From Bdellovibrionales bacterium (GTDB lineage Bacteria; Bdellovibrionota; Bdellovibrionia; Bdellovibrionales; JAMPXM01), in NCBI GenBank assembly GCA_005793615.1, contig SXRI01000128.1, positions 1-13,672 on the forward strand: DNA of 13,672 nucleotides, written 5' to 3'. The position numbers were made by a program, and so were the translations under genes. The notes under the pieces are model-generated. The model saw nothing but the letters and a program-made list of their open reading frames with translations. It was not told the origin of the DNA and ran no database searches. Positions 11,906-13,672 of this stretch are shown here, in pieces (within the stretch, counting starts at the first letter, position 1; every line of letters begins with the position of its first letter).

Positions 11906-13672
11906 GCTCAGGCCCTGGACGTCGCCGGCAAAATCGCCATCCATGGGGTGACGACAGTTTATAGTCCCACCGCCTTTGCTGGCTCATTGTTTTACGGAAA
12001 CGGCGGCGGCTTCCTAAGTCACACGACAGGCAATGAAGGTTACTACAATACCGGTATCGGCAACCAGGCCCTCTTCAATATGACCACAGGCTATGCCAAT
12101 TCAGGCATCGGCCAAGCAGCTCTCTACACCTCCACCACTGGATCGTTCAACAATGCTATGGGTTTTGCCGCTCTCTACGCGAACTCCAGTGGTTATAAGA
12201 ACTCTGCAAGTGGTGCCTATGCTCTGACTGAGAATACGACTGGATTTCAAAACTCAGCAATGGGATCGTGGGCCTTAGGCAAAAACACCATGGGGTACAA
12301 CAGCGCGGCCCTTGGTTATCAATCGGGCAGTTTCATTGCCGACGGCACCACTGCCAACACAACTTCTAATACCTCTGTGTACCTGGGAGCCAACACCAAA
12401 TCCTTGGCCTCCGGCGACAGCAATGAAATCGTCATCGGCGACAGCGCCGTCGGTTTGGGATCAAATTCGGTGGTTTTTGGAAATAACTCGATTACCACGA
12501 CGGCACTAAAGGGCAACGTCGGCATCGGCACCACTTCGCCAGGAGCCAAACTCGAACTCTCCAGCGGAGTGGCAAACACCTCGGGCTTGAAATTCACTAA
12601 CTTTACCTCAACGGCTCCGACCGGCGCTGGACAACCCGTCGGTGTCGATGCCAGCGGTAACTTGATCACCGTCTCGGTGAGCGGCTCGGGCACGGTCAAC
12701 AGCGGCACACAAAATCAACTCGCGTATTTTGGTGCTAACGGCAATGCGGTAAGTGGACTTGCTACCGCTAATGACGGTGTGCTGCTCACCAGTGGTACGG
12801 GAGTACCATCGATCGGCACAACCCTGCCCACTGCCGTGCAAGGCAATATCACCAGCGTCGGCACAATCACCAGCGGTACTTGGAATGGCGGCATCGTCGG
12901 CGCGCAGTACGGCGGCACTGGCGTTAACGCTTCAACTGCTGCCAATGGGCAACTCTTGATCGGTAATGGCACCGGCTTTACCCTCGCCGGCCTCACTGGC
13001 ACCGCCAACCGCGTCAGTGTCACCACTGGTGCTGGCAGCATCACGCTCTCCGCTCCGCAAGACATTCACTCTGCCGCGAGCCCGACATTCACTGGCATGA
13101 CCCTGAGTGGGATGTCGAGCGCTGGCATCGTCAAGAACTCGGCGGCAGGTGTTCTCTCCGGCGGCAACACCGTTGCCCTCGGCAGCGAAGTTAGCGGCAC
13201 ACTCCCCGCCGCTAACGGCGGTACTGGTACCGGCACTTACGCTACCGGCGACATGCTCTATGCTTCCGCCGCCAACACACTTTCGAAACTCGCCGCTGAC
13301 ACCGATGGCAAAGTCCTCACTCTTTCGGGTGGTGTACCAAGCTGGCAAACTCCGAGCGTCAGCGGTGTCGCACTGTCGTCGCTCACCGCGGCGACCGCCA
13401 CCAACACCATTGATAACTTGAACTTCGCGCAAACCTGGAATTGGTCGACGGCTGTTACGCAAACTCCGCTCAGCGTGAACGCCAACGCGCTCACCACTGG
13501 CAGCATACTAAGCCTCGCCACTGCGAACAACACTCTGAACTCGACGAGCGGACTTCTCAATGTCGCCAACACTGGAACTTCCACCAACGGAATGCTCGCA
13601 AGCTTCAAAGCCAACTCGACGGCGGGAAGTGGAATGTACATTCTTGCCAACGGCAACGTCGGTGTTGGAACC
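11654..13672 (+). CDS. Continuation of the mosaic fibre after the frameshift, open at right edge
   Basis: From ATG 11654 the frame is open for 673 codons to the last base with no stop. It opens with the rest of the SLLYGNG-to-GIGTSSP module, then a head-like block of 17-residue repeats (12038 onward), then NVGIGTTSPGAKLELSSG and a second copy of the ANTSGLKFTNF module. Further spacers follow (GTITSGTWNGGIVGAQYGGTG, DNLNFAQTWNWS), ending in another NGNVGVGT motif at the edge. No Shine-Dalgarno or signal peptide precedes ATG 11654, so it is not an independent gene. In related fibres the C-terminus is an intramolecular S74-type chaperone; if present here it lies downstream. Confidence 0.78.
   Translation, partial: MSVLAPSNSAVLTSTGAGVPQWSLLSADSFTQYALLAGRAGGQTLTGGTAASENFTIDSTAHATKGYLVLAPTGGNVGIGTSSPAQALDVAGKIAIHGVTTVYSPTAFAGSLFYGNGGGFLSHTTGNEGYYNTGIGNQALFNMTTGYANSGIGQAALYTSTTGSFNNAMGFAALYANSSGYKNSASGAYALTENTTGFQNSAMGSWALGKNTMGYNSAALGYQSGSFIADGTTANTTSNTSVYLGANTKSLASGDSNEIVIGDSAVGLGSNSVVFGNNSITTTALKGNVGIGTTSPGAKLELSSGVANTSGLKFTNFTSTAPTGAGQPVGVDASGNLITVSVSGSGTVNSGTQNQLAYFGANGNAVSGLATANDGVLLTSGTGVPSIGTTLPTAVQGNITSVGTITSGTWNGGIVGAQYGGTGVNASTAANGQLLIGNGTGFTLAGLTGTANRVSVTTGAGSITLSAPQDIHSAASPTFTGMTLSGMSSAGIVKNSAAGVLSGGNTVALGSEVSGTLPAANGGTGTGTYATGDMLYASAANTLSKLAADTDGKVLTLSGGVPSWQTPSVSGVALSSLTAATATNTIDNLNFAQTWNWSTAVTQTPLSVNANALTTGSILSLATANNTLNSTSGLLNVANTGTSTNGMLASFKANSTAGSGMYILANGNVGVGT
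12038..12292 (+). repeat. Five 17-residue YadA-head-like repeats
   Basis: Five consecutive 51-nt units encode GYYNTGIGNQALFNMTT, GYANSGIGQAALYTSTT, GSFNNAMGFAALYANSS, GYKNSASGAYALTENTT and GFQNSAMGSWALGKNTM. A shortened sixth (GYNSAALGYQSGS) follows. The pattern G-x3-(N/S)-x-x-G-x-x-AL resembles the left-handed beta-roll of trimeric autotransporter heads such as YadA. It is followed by ANTKSLASGDSNEIVIGDSAVG, which also reads like such a head. The DNA units are diverged, so this is not a recent expansion. Confidence 0.85.
12551..12730 (+). repeat. Fibre module 2, copy B
   Basis: This is the second copy of the ANTSGLKFTNF module, running from LELSSGV to QNQLAYF, 180 nt like copy A. It lies after the head-like repeats, so the order in the fibre is module 1, module 2, module 1, head, module 2. 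Confidence 0.88.

Larger units (their letters stand above)
8739..13672 (+). pseudogene. Giant modular fibre/adhesin gene split by a 2-nt frameshift, 3' end outside window
   Basis: The two open frames 8739-11657 and 11654 to the edge are one gene. Fibre module copy 1 (10425-10739) is 315 nt and copy 2 (11589-11905) is 317 nt. The excess is two A's in the AAAA at 11637-11640, where copy 1 has AA. Removing two A's restores TAT-GGT-AAC-GGC-GCG-GGT-AAC-ATG and joins the frames into more than 1,640 codons. The motif is not a slippery heptamer, since tRNA on AAA cannot re-pair at TAA after a -1 slip. Frameshift mutation, reversible variation and assembly error all remain possible. Confidence 0.75.

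Noticed and set aside
12932..13462. Long antisense frames in the fibre gene (also 10214-10729 and 9714-10127)
   Set aside because: Repetitive Gly/Thr/Ser codons rarely give stops on the opposite strand; these frames follow module boundaries and show no start signals.

Overview
The window looks like chromosomal DNA of a Gram-negative bacterium with an outer membrane: it encodes Sec signal peptides, a probable lipoprotein and a beta-barrel protein with a C-terminal Phe. The very long fibre gene, built from tail-fibre-like modules (GGTG..SLLYGNG, GDVT..TGAFTVAKIQG, NVGIGTT.P), resembles the mosaic adhesive trimer (MAT) fibres described from Bdellovibrio. A predatory-type Bdellovibrionota host is therefore my best guess. 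It is an inference from gene style, not a marker-gene result.

Layout. (1) Positions 1-226: a minus-strand reading frame leaves the left edge. It has a Shine-Dalgarno and encodes at least five SNQQ repeats (five perfect 12-bp units). It faces argG across a region with two ARG-box-like palindromes. (2) 227-2835, plus strand: argG and argH overlap by 4 nt and encode the last two steps of arginine synthesis. A hairpin at 2840-2857 separates them from the convergent operon. (3) 8220-2859, minus strand: a tight three-gene operon. In order of transcription it encodes a membrane-anchored FecR-domain protein with four FN3-like modules, a secreted protein with three FN3-like modules and a C-terminal outer-membrane barrel, and a class III adenylate cyclase with a periplasmic CACHE-like sensor. 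The cyclase frame contains one in-frame TAA. (4) 8221-8433: divergent regulatory region. (5) 8434 to the right edge, plus strand: a small probable lipoprotein, overlapping the start of a giant modular fibre/adhesin gene. A 2-nt insertion at 11637-11640 splits that gene, and its 3' end, where an S74-type chaperone would be expected, lies outside the window.

The most interesting parts are the FecR/FN3/barrel/cyclase operon, which could carry a signal from the outer membrane across the periplasm to cAMP synthesis, and the mosaic fibre with its lipoprotein partner transcribed divergently from it. Each locus carries one apparent lesion (a nonsense codon; a frameshift). Raw reads are needed to decide whether these are real decay, variation or assembly errors.
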